In this document: one piece after another, positions 56,495-64,000 of the stretch
How positions within the stretch are numbered: the stretch's first letter is position 1
How the letters are laid out: each line of letters starts with the position of its first letter
Assembly (NCBI RefSeq): GCF_019670005.1
Contig: NZ_AP019783.1
Span: 4,490,150-4,554,149, forward strand
Direction of reading: 5' to 3'
From: Methylomagnum ishizawai
Lineage (GTDB): Bacteria; Pseudomonadota; Gammaproteobacteria; Methylococcales; Methylococcaceae
Length of the DNA: 64,000 nt
Translations under genes and position numbers: made by a program
Notes under the pieces: generated by a model
Seen by the model: the letters and a program-made list of their open reading frames with translations, nothing else
Database searches by the model: none
What the model was told of the DNA's origin: nothing

Positions 56495-57823
56495 ATGTCG
56501 TTGACCCCCGAACAAGTCCTGCAACTCGCCCCCGACGCCGCCTCGGCCAAAGCCGGACAAGGGTTGGCCGTACCCGCCAAATGGCCTACGCTGGGCCAAT
56601 CCGACAGCGCCCTGTGGGGCGAATGCCAGGGCAGCGGTTCCAAACCTTATCAAGTGCAAATCGACCTGGGCGGCGGACCCGCCTTCCGTTGCACCTGCCC
56701 CAGCCGCAAATTCCCCTGTAAGCACGGCTTGGCCTTGCTGCTACTGCAAGTCCGCAAACCCGACGCCATCGCCACCACCGAGCCACCGGCCTGGGTGGCG
56801 GAATGGCTGGCCTCGCGCCAACAACGGGCGGCGCGGCAGGAAGAAAAGAAAACCCAAGCGGAACCCCCCGCCACCACCGCCGATCCCGGCACCGCCGCCA
56901 AGCGCGAAGCCAAGCGCCTGGAACGCATGGCGGCGGGGGCCGCGGAATTGCGGCGCTGGCTGGAGGATCAAGTCCGGCAGGGTATCGGCAACCTGGCCGA
57001 TCCCAAGACCGATTGGCGGGCCTTGGCGGCGCGGATGGTCGATGCCCAAGCCCCCGGCCTGGCGTTCCGGGTCCGCAAGCTCGGCGAAATCGCCGGGTCC
57101 GGCGGCGATTGGCCCGCACGGCTCCTGGCCGCGATGGGTCGGCTCGCCCTGTTGCTGGACGCCTTCGACCGCTTCGCCGACTTGCCCTCCCCGGTCCAGG
57201 CCGATGTCCGCGCCGCGCTGGGCTGGCCCTTGGACAAGGATGAAGTGCTGGCCCAGGGCGAGCGCTGGACCGACCTGTGGGAAGTCTTGGGCTGCCAGAT
57301 CGAGGAGAACGAGCGGCTATGGGAGCGGCGGGTCTGGCTGCGCGGACGGGAATCGGGACGCCACGCCTTGCTGCTGGATTTCGCCCATGGCAATCCGGTG
57401 TTCGCCCAGCCCTTCCTGGTGGGCTCCGCCTTGCGCCTGACCCTGGCCTATTATCCCGGTACCCGTCCCAGCCGCGCCCTGCTGGTGGCGGGGCCGGAAG
57501 CCGGGGGTTCCGCCCATTTCCCGGCGCAAACCCTCGACGACGAATGGACCGCGCTGGCGCAAGGCATCGCCGCCAACCCTTGGCAAAACCCCTGGCCCTT
57601 GGCGGTGCCCGCCGCCGTGCCGGGATACGATGACGGCGGTTGGGCTTTATATACGGCGGAGGGCGGACGCCTGCCCCTGGTACTGGCGGAGGGCGAGGGC
57701 TGGCGCTTAATGGCCTTGTCCGGGGGGATGCCCATGGGGGTGTTCGGCGAATGGGATGGCGAAAAACTGCTACCCCTGAGCGCCTGGGCACCGGAATTGG
57801 TTTGGACCGGAGGACAACGCTGA
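56495..57823 (+). CDS. SWIM zinc finger protein
   Basis: A 442-residue protein. The SWIM finger lies at residues 66-77, FRCTCPSRKFPCKHGLAL, with Cys66, Cys68, Cys75 and His77 as zinc ligands (CxC-x6-CxH). A Lys/Glu/Ala-rich linker (about 105-150) leads to a large helical C-terminal part of unknown role. SWIM fingers bind nucleic acid or protein. In many bacteria this gene heads a cluster with DUF5691, a MoxR-type ATPase, DUF5682 and a VWA protein; the first three are here. Its stop overlaps the next start (TGATG). Confidence 0.88.
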   Translation: MSLTPEQVLQLAPDAASAKAGQGLAVPAKWPTLGQSDSALWGECQGSGSKPYQVQIDLGGGPAFRCTCPSRKFPCKHGLALLLLQVRKPDAIATTEPPAWVAEWLASRQQRAARQEEKKTQAEPPATTADPGTAAKREAKRLERMAAGAAELRRWLEDQVRQGIGNLADPKTDWRALAARMVDAQAPGLAFRVRKLGEIAGSGGDWPARLLAAMGRLALLLDAFDRFADLPSPVQADVRAALGWPLDKDEVLAQGERWTDLWEVLGCQIEENERLWERRVWLRGRESGRHALLLDFAHGNPVFAQPFLVGSALRLTLAYYPGTRPSRALLVAGPEAGGSAHFPAQTLDDEWTALAQGIAANPWQNPWPLAVPAAVPGYDDGGWALYTAEGGRLPLVLAEGEGWRLMALSGGMPMGVFGEWDGEKLLPLSAWAPELVWTGGQR

Positions 57824-59373
57824 TGTCTGGCTTGGAAACCTTGGCGGCGCAAGCCGTGGTCGGCGTGGCGCGGCAAGCGCCGGTATGGCCGGACACCGGG
57901 GGCGCGGTCGGCGACACCCTCAAGCAATTGATCCAACAACGGACGGAACCGGCTTCCGCCTTGCTGGGCGTGGCGGGGGTGTTCGCGGTTTGCGGGGCCG
58001 CCGGTTATCGCCCACCCGCGGGTGGAAACCCGCCCGCGGTTTGTCCTCCCGAAAGCCTAGGCTCCGCCGCGGACCCGGCATTGGCGGCCACGCTCGCCAT
58101 CCTCCTCGCCCAAGGCCCAGAGCGCTTGCAGGCCGAGGCCTTGCGCCGCTTGGCCAAGGCCGGTGTCCGTTGGCCCGAGCGGCTGTTGCCGGAGGCGCTG
58201 GACCTGGGCCGTCGCAGCCGCGCCCTGCGTCCTGGGTTGCGCCCCGTGCTGGGCCAGCGTGGCCTGTGGCTGGCGGGCCGGAATCCCGAATGGGCCTATG
58301 CCGTGGGTTCGGGCGGCCTGGAGTTGGACATCTCCGCCTGGGAAACCGGCACCACCGAACAACGCGCCGCCTATCTTGGACGATGCCGGGCAACCGATCC
58401 GGCCCAGGGCCGCGACCTTTATCTCCAAGCCCTGCCGGAACTGGGGGCCAAGGAACGCGCCGCCCTGCTCATGGAACTGGCGATAGGACTCGGCCCGGAC
58501 GACGAAGCCGCCTTGGAAGCCGCCTTGAAGGACCGCGCGAAAGAAGTCCGCATCGCCGCCGCCGCCTTGCTGGTGCGATTACCCGACAGCGCCTACGCCC
58601 GGCGCATGGCGGAGCGGCTGGAATCCTGCCTGGGCCAAGAGCGGAAATCGCTGCGGCAACTCTGGACGCTGGAACCCCCGGAAGCCTTCGGCCCCGACTG
58701 GAAAGCCGACGCCCTGGAGGAAACCCCGCCCAAAGGCGAAGCCCTGGGCCAGCGGGCTTGGTGGCTGTACCAATTGACCCGGAACACCCCGTTGGCGTGG
58801 TGGGAAACCCGCCTGGAACTCGCGGCGGCGGACGTGCTGGAATGGGGACTGAAAAGCGAATGGCGCAACGCCCTGTGGCGCGGCTGGTTGGATGCGGCGG
58901 AAACCAGCGCCGCCGCGCCCTGGCTGGAAGCCTTCCTCGCCCGCAAGCCGCCCAAGGGGGTCCACTACGACTACCGCCGCTTCCTGCGCCACCTGCCGCC
59001 GCACGCCTGCGAAACCCTCTGGCTGGATATCATGGCCCGCGAGAACGCGGGGGCCGGCCTGGCCTTGGCCTGCGAATCCCTGCCGCTGGACGGCGGGACG
59101 GTGTCCGCCAGTTTCGCCCAGGCCGCGCTGGGGCGGGTGGCGGATTATCTGGGACGGCGCGAAGCCACCTGGGATTACCGGCTGCGCGAGACCCTGCCGC
59201 AATTCGCCTGCCTGATCCCGCCCGGACTCTTCGAGGACATCGAAGCCACCCGGCCCCTGGAACGCAAGGACGCCCATCCATCCCTGAACGAAGCCGTGGC
59301 GCGGTTCCATGCCGTCCTGGAACACCGCGCCTTCCTGCACCAACATCCCCCACTAGCGAGTGCCGATCCATGA
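57823..59373 (+). CDS. DUF5691 family protein
   Basis: A 516-residue, mainly helical soluble protein rich in Leu, Ala and Trp. WWLYQLTRNTPLAWWETRL and the HYDYRRFLRHLPPHA segment resemble the conserved part of DUF5691. The middle (about 200-260) looks like HEAT-type repeats, which would suit a scaffold. Function unknown. GGAGG lies 9 bases before ATG 57823, and the stop overlaps the ATPase start (ATGA), so the three proteins are made together. Confidence 0.82.
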   Translation: MSGLETLAAQAVVGVARQAPVWPDTGGAVGDTLKQLIQQRTEPASALLGVAGVFAVCGAAGYRPPAGGNPPAVCPPESLGSAADPALAATLAILLAQGPERLQAEALRRLAKAGVRWPERLLPEALDLGRRSRALRPGLRPVLGQRGLWLAGRNPEWAYAVGSGGLELDISAWETGTTEQRAAYLGRCRATDPAQGRDLYLQALPELGAKERAALLMELAIGLGPDDEAALEAALKDRAKEVRIAAAALLVRLPDSAYARRMAERLESCLGQERKSLRQLWTLEPPEAFGPDWKADALEETPPKGEALGQRAWWLYQLTRNTPLAWWETRLELAAADVLEWGLKSEWRNALWRGWLDAAETSAAAPWLEAFLARKPPKGVHYDYRRFLRHLPPHACETLWLDIMARENAGAGLALACESLPLDGGTVSASFAQAALGRVADYLGRREATWDYRLRETLPQFACLIPPGLFEDIEATRPLERKDAHPSLNEAVARFHAVLEHRAFLHQHPPLASADP

Positions 59374-60452
59374 GCGAAATCCTGCGCCAGCACGCCGAAC
59401 ACCAATACGCCGAGGAACTGGACCAACTGCGCCGCGTCGATACGCGCCAGCGTCCGCCCAACTGGGAACTCTCGCCCTGGGCGGTTTCGACCTACCTGCT
59501 GGGCGGCAAGCTCGACAACGGCTTCGAAATCACGCCCAAATACATCGGCCAGCGCCGCATCATCGAAATCGCGGTCTCGACCCTCGCCACCGACCGCGCC
59601 CTGTTGTTGTTCGGGGTGCCGGGCACGGCCAAGTCCTGGGTATCGGAGCATCTCGCCGCCGCCATCGCCGGCAATTCCACCCTGTTGATCCAGGGCACGG
59701 CGGGCACCAGCGAGGAACAAATGCGCTACGGCTGGAACTACGCCCGCCTGCTGGCCGAAGGCCCGTCGCCGCAAGCCCTGGTGCAAAGCCCCTTGATGCG
59801 GGCCATGGAAACCGGACGCATCGCCCGTATCGAGGAACTGACCCGCATCCCCGCCGATGTGCAGGACACGCTGATCACCATCCTGTCCGAGAAGACCCTG
59901 CCCATCCCCGAACTCGGCGGCGAAGTGCAGGCGGTGCGCGGCTTCAATGTCATCGCCACCGCCAACAACCGCGACAAGGGCGTGAACGAACTCTCCAGCG
60001 CCCTGAAGCGCCGCTTCAACACCGTGATCCTGCCACCCCCGGCCAGCGAGGACGAGGAAGTCGCCATCGTCACCAAGCGGGTGGCGGAACTGGGCCGCGC
60101 CCTGGAACTACCGACCGAACCGCCCGCGCTCAAGGAAGTGCGCCGCGTGGTGCAAATCTTCCGCGAACTCAGGAACGGCCAGACCGAAGACGGCAAAACC
60201 AAGCTGAAATCCCCCAGCGCCACCCTCAGCACGGCGGAGGCGATTTCGGTCATCAACAGCGGCATGGCCCTGGCCGGGCATTTCGGCGACGGCGTGCTGC
60301 GGTCGGGGGATGTGGCGGCGGGCCTGATCGGAGCCATCATCAAAGACCCGGTGCAGGACGCCGTGGTGTGGAAGGAATATCTGGAAACCGTGGTCAAGGA
60401 GCGGTCGGAATGGAAGGATTTGTACCGGGCTTGCCGGGAGGTCGAGGGTTAG
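59370..60452 (+). CDS. MoxR-type AAA+ ATPase
   Basis: A 360-residue AAA+ protein. Walker A is GVPGTAKS (residues 82-89), the Walker B region is RIARIEELTR with Glu-Glu (about 152-161), and sensor 1 is NVIATANNRDKGVNELS; the lid follows (SSALKRRFNTVILPPP). MoxR-type ATPases act with VWA proteins to remodel or activate protein complexes. No VWA gene follows here; the next gene is an unrelated hydrolase 82 bases away. It is distinct from the DUF58/VWA set at 22.5 kb, which lacks a MoxR. Confidence 0.9.
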   Translation: MSEILRQHAEHQYAEELDQLRRVDTRQRPPNWELSPWAVSTYLLGGKLDNGFEITPKYIGQRRIIEIAVSTLATDRALLLFGVPGTAKSWVSEHLAAAIAGNSTLLIQGTAGTSEEQMRYGWNYARLLAEGPSPQALVQSPLMRAMETGRIARIEELTRIPADVQDTLITILSEKTLPIPELGGEVQAVRGFNVIATANNRDKGVNELSSALKRRFNTVILPPPASEDEEVAIVTKRVAELGRALELPTEPPALKEVRRVVQIFRELRNGQTEDGKTKLKSPSATLSTAEAISVINSGMALAGHFGDGVLRSGDVAAGLIGAIIKDPVQDAVVWKEYLETVVKERSEWKDLYRACREVEG

Positions 60453-60534
60453 CCTCACGGCATCGAAAACATCCTGGCCGAACGCGGCGGCACCACCGAT
60501 AATCCCGGCCTTTGCCCCCAGCGAGGCTGTCCCG

Positions 60535-60993
60535 ATGAAAATCCTCTATTTGCACGGCTGGCAATCGGTGCCCGGCGGCGTCAAGCCCAGCCATCTCAAG
60601 GCGCTGGGCCACGAACTCATCGAACCGGCCCTGCCCCACGACGATTTTGAGGCCGCCCTGGGTATTGCCCAAGCCGAACTGGAACGGCACCGGCCCGCCC
60701 TCGTCGTGGGTTCCAGCCGGGGCGGGGCGCTGGCGCTGAACCTCCGGGCCGGGGCAATCCCGTTGGTCCTGCTATGCCCGGCCTGGAAACGCTGGGGCGC
60801 GGCCCGCACGGCGAAGCCCGGCACGGTGATCCTGCACGCCGTGGCCGACGAAGTCATCCCCTATGCCGACAGCCTGGAATTGCTCGCGAACAGCGGCCTT
60901 TCCCCGGAAACCGCCTTGATTACGGTCGGCCATGAACACCGCTTGGCCGACGCGGAATCGCTCGCGGCCTTGGCGGCGGCGGTGGATCGTTAG
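60535..60993 (+). CDS. Small alpha/beta hydrolase (YqiA/RBBP9-like)
   Basis: A 152-residue compact hydrolase. The nucleophile elbow is VVGSSRGGALAL (GxSxG with Ser61), with an acid near VADEVIP and the base in VGHEHRL. The oxyanion region LYLHGWQS is at the start. It is likely an esterase of unknown substrate. A GTG-started transporter gene begins one base after its stop. Confidence 0.88.
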   Translation: MKILYLHGWQSVPGGVKPSHLKALGHELIEPALPHDDFEAALGIAQAELERHRPALVVGSSRGGALALNLRAGAIPLVLLCPAWKRWGAARTAKPGTVILHAVADEVIPYADSLELLANSGLSPETALITVGHEHRLADAESLAALAAAVDR

Positions 60994-60994
60994 G

Positions 60995-61975
60995 GTGGAA
61001 ACAGCCTCTCCCCCAGCCCGCCTGCGCCTCGCCACCGCCTACATCGGCGTCATCCTGCTCTGGTCCACCACGCCGCTCGCCATCAAATGGAGCGGGCAAG
61101 GGCCGGGCTATCTGTTCGGCGTCACGGCCCGGATGGGCATCGGTTTCCTGTGCGTGCTGCTGGCGCTGCTGGTCCTGCGCCACCGCCTGCCCGCGCACCG
61201 CAAGGCGCTGTGGGCCTATGCCGCCGGAGCCACGCAAATCTACGGCGCGATGCTGGCGACCTATTGGGCCTCGCGGTTCATCCCCTCGGGCTGGATTTCG
61301 GTGGTGTTCGGGCTGACGCCCTTGATGACCGCGTTGCTGGCGGCGCTGTGGCTGAAAGACCATGGGCTGACGCCGGGGCAATTGCTGGCCTACGGCCTGG
61401 GACTCGGGGGCTTGGCGGTGATGTTCGATTCGGCGCTGGCTTTCGGGCCGGAGGCGGAACTGGGGATCGCCGGGGTGTTGCTGGCGTCCTTCCTGCAAGC
61501 GCTGTGTTCGGTGTGGCTCAAGCGCATCGATGCGCGGATTCCCACCTTGTCCTTGCTGGGCGGCAGCCTCGCGCTGGCCGTGCCCGCCTATCTCCTGACC
61601 TGGGCCTTGGCCGATGGCCGCTGGCCGGACAGCCTGCCCTGGCCCAGCCTGCTCGCCATCCTATATCTGGGCACGGTGGCGACGACTATCGGCTTCGCCC
61701 TGTATTTCTACATCCTCAAGCATCTGCCCGCCACCCGCGTGGCCTTGATCACCCTGATGACGCCGGTCCTGTCGCTGTGGGTGGGCCATGCCATCGATGG
61801 CGAGCCGGTGGGCTGGCGGGTGGCGCAGGGCACGGGGTTGATCCTCTGCGCCCTGCTCTTGCACGAAGCCACGGGCCGGAGCCGCAAAGCCCCGCCGCCC
61901 ATGCCCGCCCGCGCCCGGCGGCGGCGCAACCGGCCTAGAAAGCGTGGCCGAAATTCTCGTGGTAACGCTCCTTGA
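60995..61975 (+). CDS. EamA/DMT family transporter
   Basis: About 326 residues from GTG 60995, chosen because it begins one base after the preceding stop; the frame continues upstream. Ten transmembrane helices in two EamA repeats, starting AYIGVILLWSTTPLAIKW and LLASFLQALCSVWLKR. The C-terminus (about 300-326) is a basic tail rich in Arg and runs 41 bases into the end of the convergent kinase gene. The substrate is unknown; amino acids or other metabolites are exported by relatives. Confidence 0.85.
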   Translation: METASPPARLRLATAYIGVILLWSTTPLAIKWSGQGPGYLFGVTARMGIGFLCVLLALLVLRHRLPAHRKALWAYAAGATQIYGAMLATYWASRFIPSGWISVVFGLTPLMTALLAALWLKDHGLTPGQLLAYGLGLGGLAVMFDSALAFGPEAELGIAGVLLASFLQALCSVWLKRIDARIPTLSLLGGSLALAVPAYLLTWALADGRWPDSLPWPSLLAILYLGTVATTIGFALYFYILKHLPATRVALITLMTPVLSLWVGHAIDGEPVGWRVAQGTGLILCALLLHEATGRSRKAPPPMPARARRRRNRPRKRGRNSRGNAP

Positions 61976-62867
61976 AGCCCGCCAGGGTGAAGGAGTGGTT
62001 CTGGGTGCCATAGGTTTCCACCTTGACGGCCCCCATCAGCGAGGCGATGCGGCCCGTGGTCGGCCAATCCAAGCCTTCCAACAGCCCGTAGATCAAGCCG
62101 GCCCGGTAGGCGTCGCCGCAGCCGGTGGGATCGAAAGCGGCGTTGGGCTTGGCCGAGGGGATTTCCAGGCATTCCCCGCCGGTGTAGATCAAGGAGCCAC
62201 TCGCCCCCTTGGTGATGATGAGCGCTTCGACCTTTTGCGCCAGTTCCTCGGGAGACAGGCCGGTGCGCTCGCGCATGAGCTGGGCCTCGTAATCGTTGAG
62301 CGCGACCCAGGTCGCCAATTCCACGAAATCCAATAGCTCCTGGCCATCGAACATCGGCATGCCCTGGCCCGGATCGAAGATGAAGGGAATCCCGGCCTCG
62401 GCGAATTGCCGGGCGTGCTGGATCATGCCGTTGCGGCCATCCGGCGACACGATCCCCAGGCGGATGCCCCGGTCGGTGGGCACCGCGTTGAGGTGGGCAT
62501 GGTTCATCGCGCCGGGATGGAAGGCGGTGATCTGGTTGTCGTCCAGGTCGGTGGTGATATAGGCCTGGGCGGTGTAGTTGTCGCCCAGCACCTTGATGAA
62601 ATCCTGGCCGATGCCGCAGTAGGCCAGCCATTGCGCATACGGGGTGAAATCCTTGCCCACGGTCGCCATGATGAGCGGGTCGGCCCCCAGCAGCTTGAGG
62701 TTATAGGCGATATTGCCCGCGCAACCGCCATACTCGCGCCGCAATTCCGGCACCAGGAAGGACACGTTGAGGATATGCACCTGCTCCGGCAGGATGTGGT
62801 GCTTGAATTTGTCTTGGAACACCATGATGGTGTCGTAGGCCATGGAACCGCAGATTAATGCCGTCAT
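61935..62867 (-). CDS. PfkB family carbohydrate kinase, adenosine kinase-like
   Basis: A 310-residue sugar kinase. MTALICGSMAYDTIM and EYGGCAGNIAYNLKLLGADP form the substrate lid region; FDPTGCGDAYRAGLI is the PfkB signature 2 with the catalytic Asp. Sequence type and length are those annotated as adenosine kinase in proteobacteria. Ribokinase-like activity is an alternative. Its stop overlaps the end of the DMT transporter. Confidence 0.88.
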   Translation of the reverse strand: MTALICGSMAYDTIMVFQDKFKHHILPEQVHILNVSFLVPELRREYGGCAGNIAYNLKLLGADPLIMATVGKDFTPYAQWLAYCGIGQDFIKVLGDNYTAQAYITTDLDDNQITAFHPGAMNHAHLNAVPTDRGIRLGIVSPDGRNGMIQHARQFAEAGIPFIFDPGQGMPMFDGQELLDFVELATWVALNDYEAQLMRERTGLSPEELAQKVEALIITKGASGSLIYTGGECLEIPSAKPNAAFDPTGCGDAYRAGLIYGLLEGLDWPTTGRIASLMGAVKVETYGTQNHSFTLAGFKERYHENFGHAF

Positions 62868-62933
62868 TGTGGTTTTTTCCTTGGGTTGAAATGGGAACGG
62901 TCGCGCCCTGGGGGCGGATGCGGGGACTATGCC

Positions 62934-63296
62934 CTAGCGGATCAAAACCAGCAACCAGACCATCGCCGCCAGCGCCAGCGCCAGGAACACCGCCGCGGAA
63001 CCGATGTCCTTGGCCCGGCCCGACAGGGTATGGCGCTCGTAGCCGATGCGGTCCACGGTGGCTTCCAGGGCGGAATTCAGCAATTCCACCACCAGCACGT
63101 TCAGCAGCACGCCGGCCAGGAGGGCGCGTTCTATTCCGGTCTGGCCCAGCCACAGCCCCAAGGGCACGCCCACCAGGCACAAGAGGCATTCCTGGCGGAA
63201 CGCCTCCTCGTGATCCCAAGCGGCGCGGAAGCCCGCCAGCGAATTGAAGAAAGCCGCGTAAATCCGGCGGATGCCGGAGAAGGATTGTCCTGCCAT
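62934..63296 (-). CDS. dgkA: Diacylglycerol kinase DgkA
   Basis: A 120-residue membrane kinase with three transmembrane helices. The signature VVELLNSALEATVDRIGYER (catalytic glutamates) is complete, and EEAFRQECLLC lies in the N-terminal helix. It recycles diacylglycerol formed when phospholipid head groups are used for periplasmic glucans or LPS. It lies 66 bases upstream of the kinase gene, on the same strand. Confidence 0.95.
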   Translation of the reverse strand: MAGQSFSGIRRIYAAFFNSLAGFRAAWDHEEAFRQECLLCLVGVPLGLWLGQTGIERALLAGVLLNVLVVELLNSALEATVDRIGYERHTLSGRAKDIGSAAVFLALALAAMVWLLVLIR

Positions 63297-63424
63297 GGTG
63301 GTTGAAACTTGGATGCAAAAAAGGCTGATTATTAGTTATTAGCGACCGGGCCAGGACAAGGCGGCAATGGTCCACGCCAGGGTGTCGCGCCATTCCCGCC
63401 CCGCCCTTTCCCTAAGGGGGCAAA

Positions 63425-64000
63425 TCATTTTTTGGGCGCATGGTCCATGAAGGTATTCCAATGCAGCGGGCGCTTTTCAAACCAAGACAGATCGAAGTCC
63501 GGTTTCGCCAATAAATACCATTTCTGCCAGGGATGGCGCCAATCCAGATATTTGGCCTTGAACCCATGTTTCTCCGCCATGGAGGCTATGGTTTCCGGGG
63601 TATAGGAAACGCAATGCGGATAGATCCATCCGGTTTTATCGTTATCCTCCCCATGCACGAAAGTGGCGACCAAGGCGCCGCCCGGTTTGAGCGCCACGGA
63701 AACCTCGGCGAGCCAGCGCTCCAACAAGTCGCGCCCGGTATGGCTGAAAATGGATTGGGCGACGGCGAAATCGAACTCGCCCTTCCGCCAATCCGCGATC
63801 CCATCCGAGAAATGGAAGGACGGCCGCTTAATGGCGATCAGGGATTCCCCCACTTCTTTGGCGATGCCTTCCTCGACCAGCCAACGGTTGGGTTCCACGC
63901 CGAAATATCTATCGGCGTTCAGATATGGAATCAATAAACGGCCTATCCGCAGGGAACCGCACCCAATATCGAGCAGCGAATGCTGTTGCCTCAGGCCCAG
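63425..64000 (-). CDS. Class I SAM-dependent methyltransferase, N-terminus cut by the window end
   Basis: 191 codons are in the window and the frame stays open to base 64000. The SAM motif LLDIGCGSLRIGRLL lies in the first codons seen, followed by RYFGVEPNRWLVEEG, DFAVAQSIFSHTG and LKPGGALVATFVHGE. This is a Methyltransf_11/25-like small-molecule or sugar methyltransferase. The substrate is unknown. A TTG at 63934 could be mistaken for a start but would delete the SAM motif. Confidence 0.85.
   Translation of the reverse strand: MGLRQQHSLLDIGCGSLRIGRLLIPYLNADRYFGVEPNRWLVEEGIAKEVGESLIAIKRPSFHFSDGIADWRKGEFDFAVAQSIFSHTGRDLLERWLAEVSVALKPGGALVATFVHGEDNDKTGWIYPHCVSYTPETIASMAEKHGFKAKYLDWRHPWQKWYLLAKPDFDLSWFEKRPLHWNTFMDHAPKK

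Overview
The window is a GC-rich chromosomal segment of a gammaproteobacterial methanotroph. The clearest evidence is a complete pmoCAB operon for particulate methane monooxygenase, on the minus strand at 26.3-29.3 kb, in which the known copper ligands of PmoB and PmoC are conserved. A bacteriohemerythrin, a methanofuran/molybdopterin cofactor cluster, and Calvin-cycle genes next to a CbbR-type regulator point to a Methylococcus-like (type Ib/X, Methylococcaceae) organism. The family assignment is inference; no rRNA or tRNA gene was seen.

Layout. 0-2.2 kb: end of pabB, an amino-acid-kinase-fold protein resembling the methanofuran enzyme MfnE, moaD-moaE, dodecin, dsbB. 2.3-7.1 kb: phoB-phoR with a candidate Pho box, an OmpA-like porin, a lone PstS-like protein. 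7.2-10 kb: nadC, ampD, hemN. 10-15.5 kb: cbbR divergent from tkt-fba, then prk behind a strong terminator. 15.5-21.3 kb (minus): an orphan Wzt-like ABC ATPase and hemC-hemD-hemX-hemY. 21.4-25 kb: hemW and a DUF58-DUF4381-VWA set that stops just before an IS630-family element (25138-26110). 26.2-29.7 kb: pmoCAB with terminator, promoter and hairpins between the genes. 29.7-34.5 kb: DUF4389, DUF2058, a bacteriohemerythrin/two-receiver regulator pair, a TylF-like methyltransferase, apbE, algH. 34.9-38.8 kb: EF-G2, murU-amgK. 39-45.2 kb: lptD-surA-pdxA-rsmA. 45.3-49.8 kb: pgm, a small murein-lipoprotein-like gene, ccmABC. 50-53.1 kb: a flavoprotein, an SRPBCC protein, a short LOV photoreceptor, ratA, an IsdG-like monooxygenase. 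53.6-56.4 kb: fliW, ccmG-ccmH-ccmI. 56.5-60.5 kb: a SWIM zinc finger-DUF5691-MoxR ATPase operon. 60.5-64 kb: a small hydrolase, a DMT transporter, an adenosine-kinase-like PfkB protein, dgkA, and a methyltransferase cut by the window end.

How the parts work together. Methane oxidation (pMMO) needs copper, oxygen, quinol and c-type cytochromes; the window supplies the oxidase, an oxygen carrier, heme synthesis (hemCDXY, hemN, hemW) and two blocks of the cytochrome c maturation system. The cofactor cluster serves methanofuran/tetrahydromethanopterin C1 oxidation, and prk, tkt and fba serve CO2 fixation or pentose recycling. Most of the rest is envelope housekeeping. The least explained parts are the SWIM-DUF5691-MoxR operon, the truncated DUF58/VWA set, the effector-less LOV protein, and the regulator whose first receiver domain lacks its phospho-acceptor aspartate.
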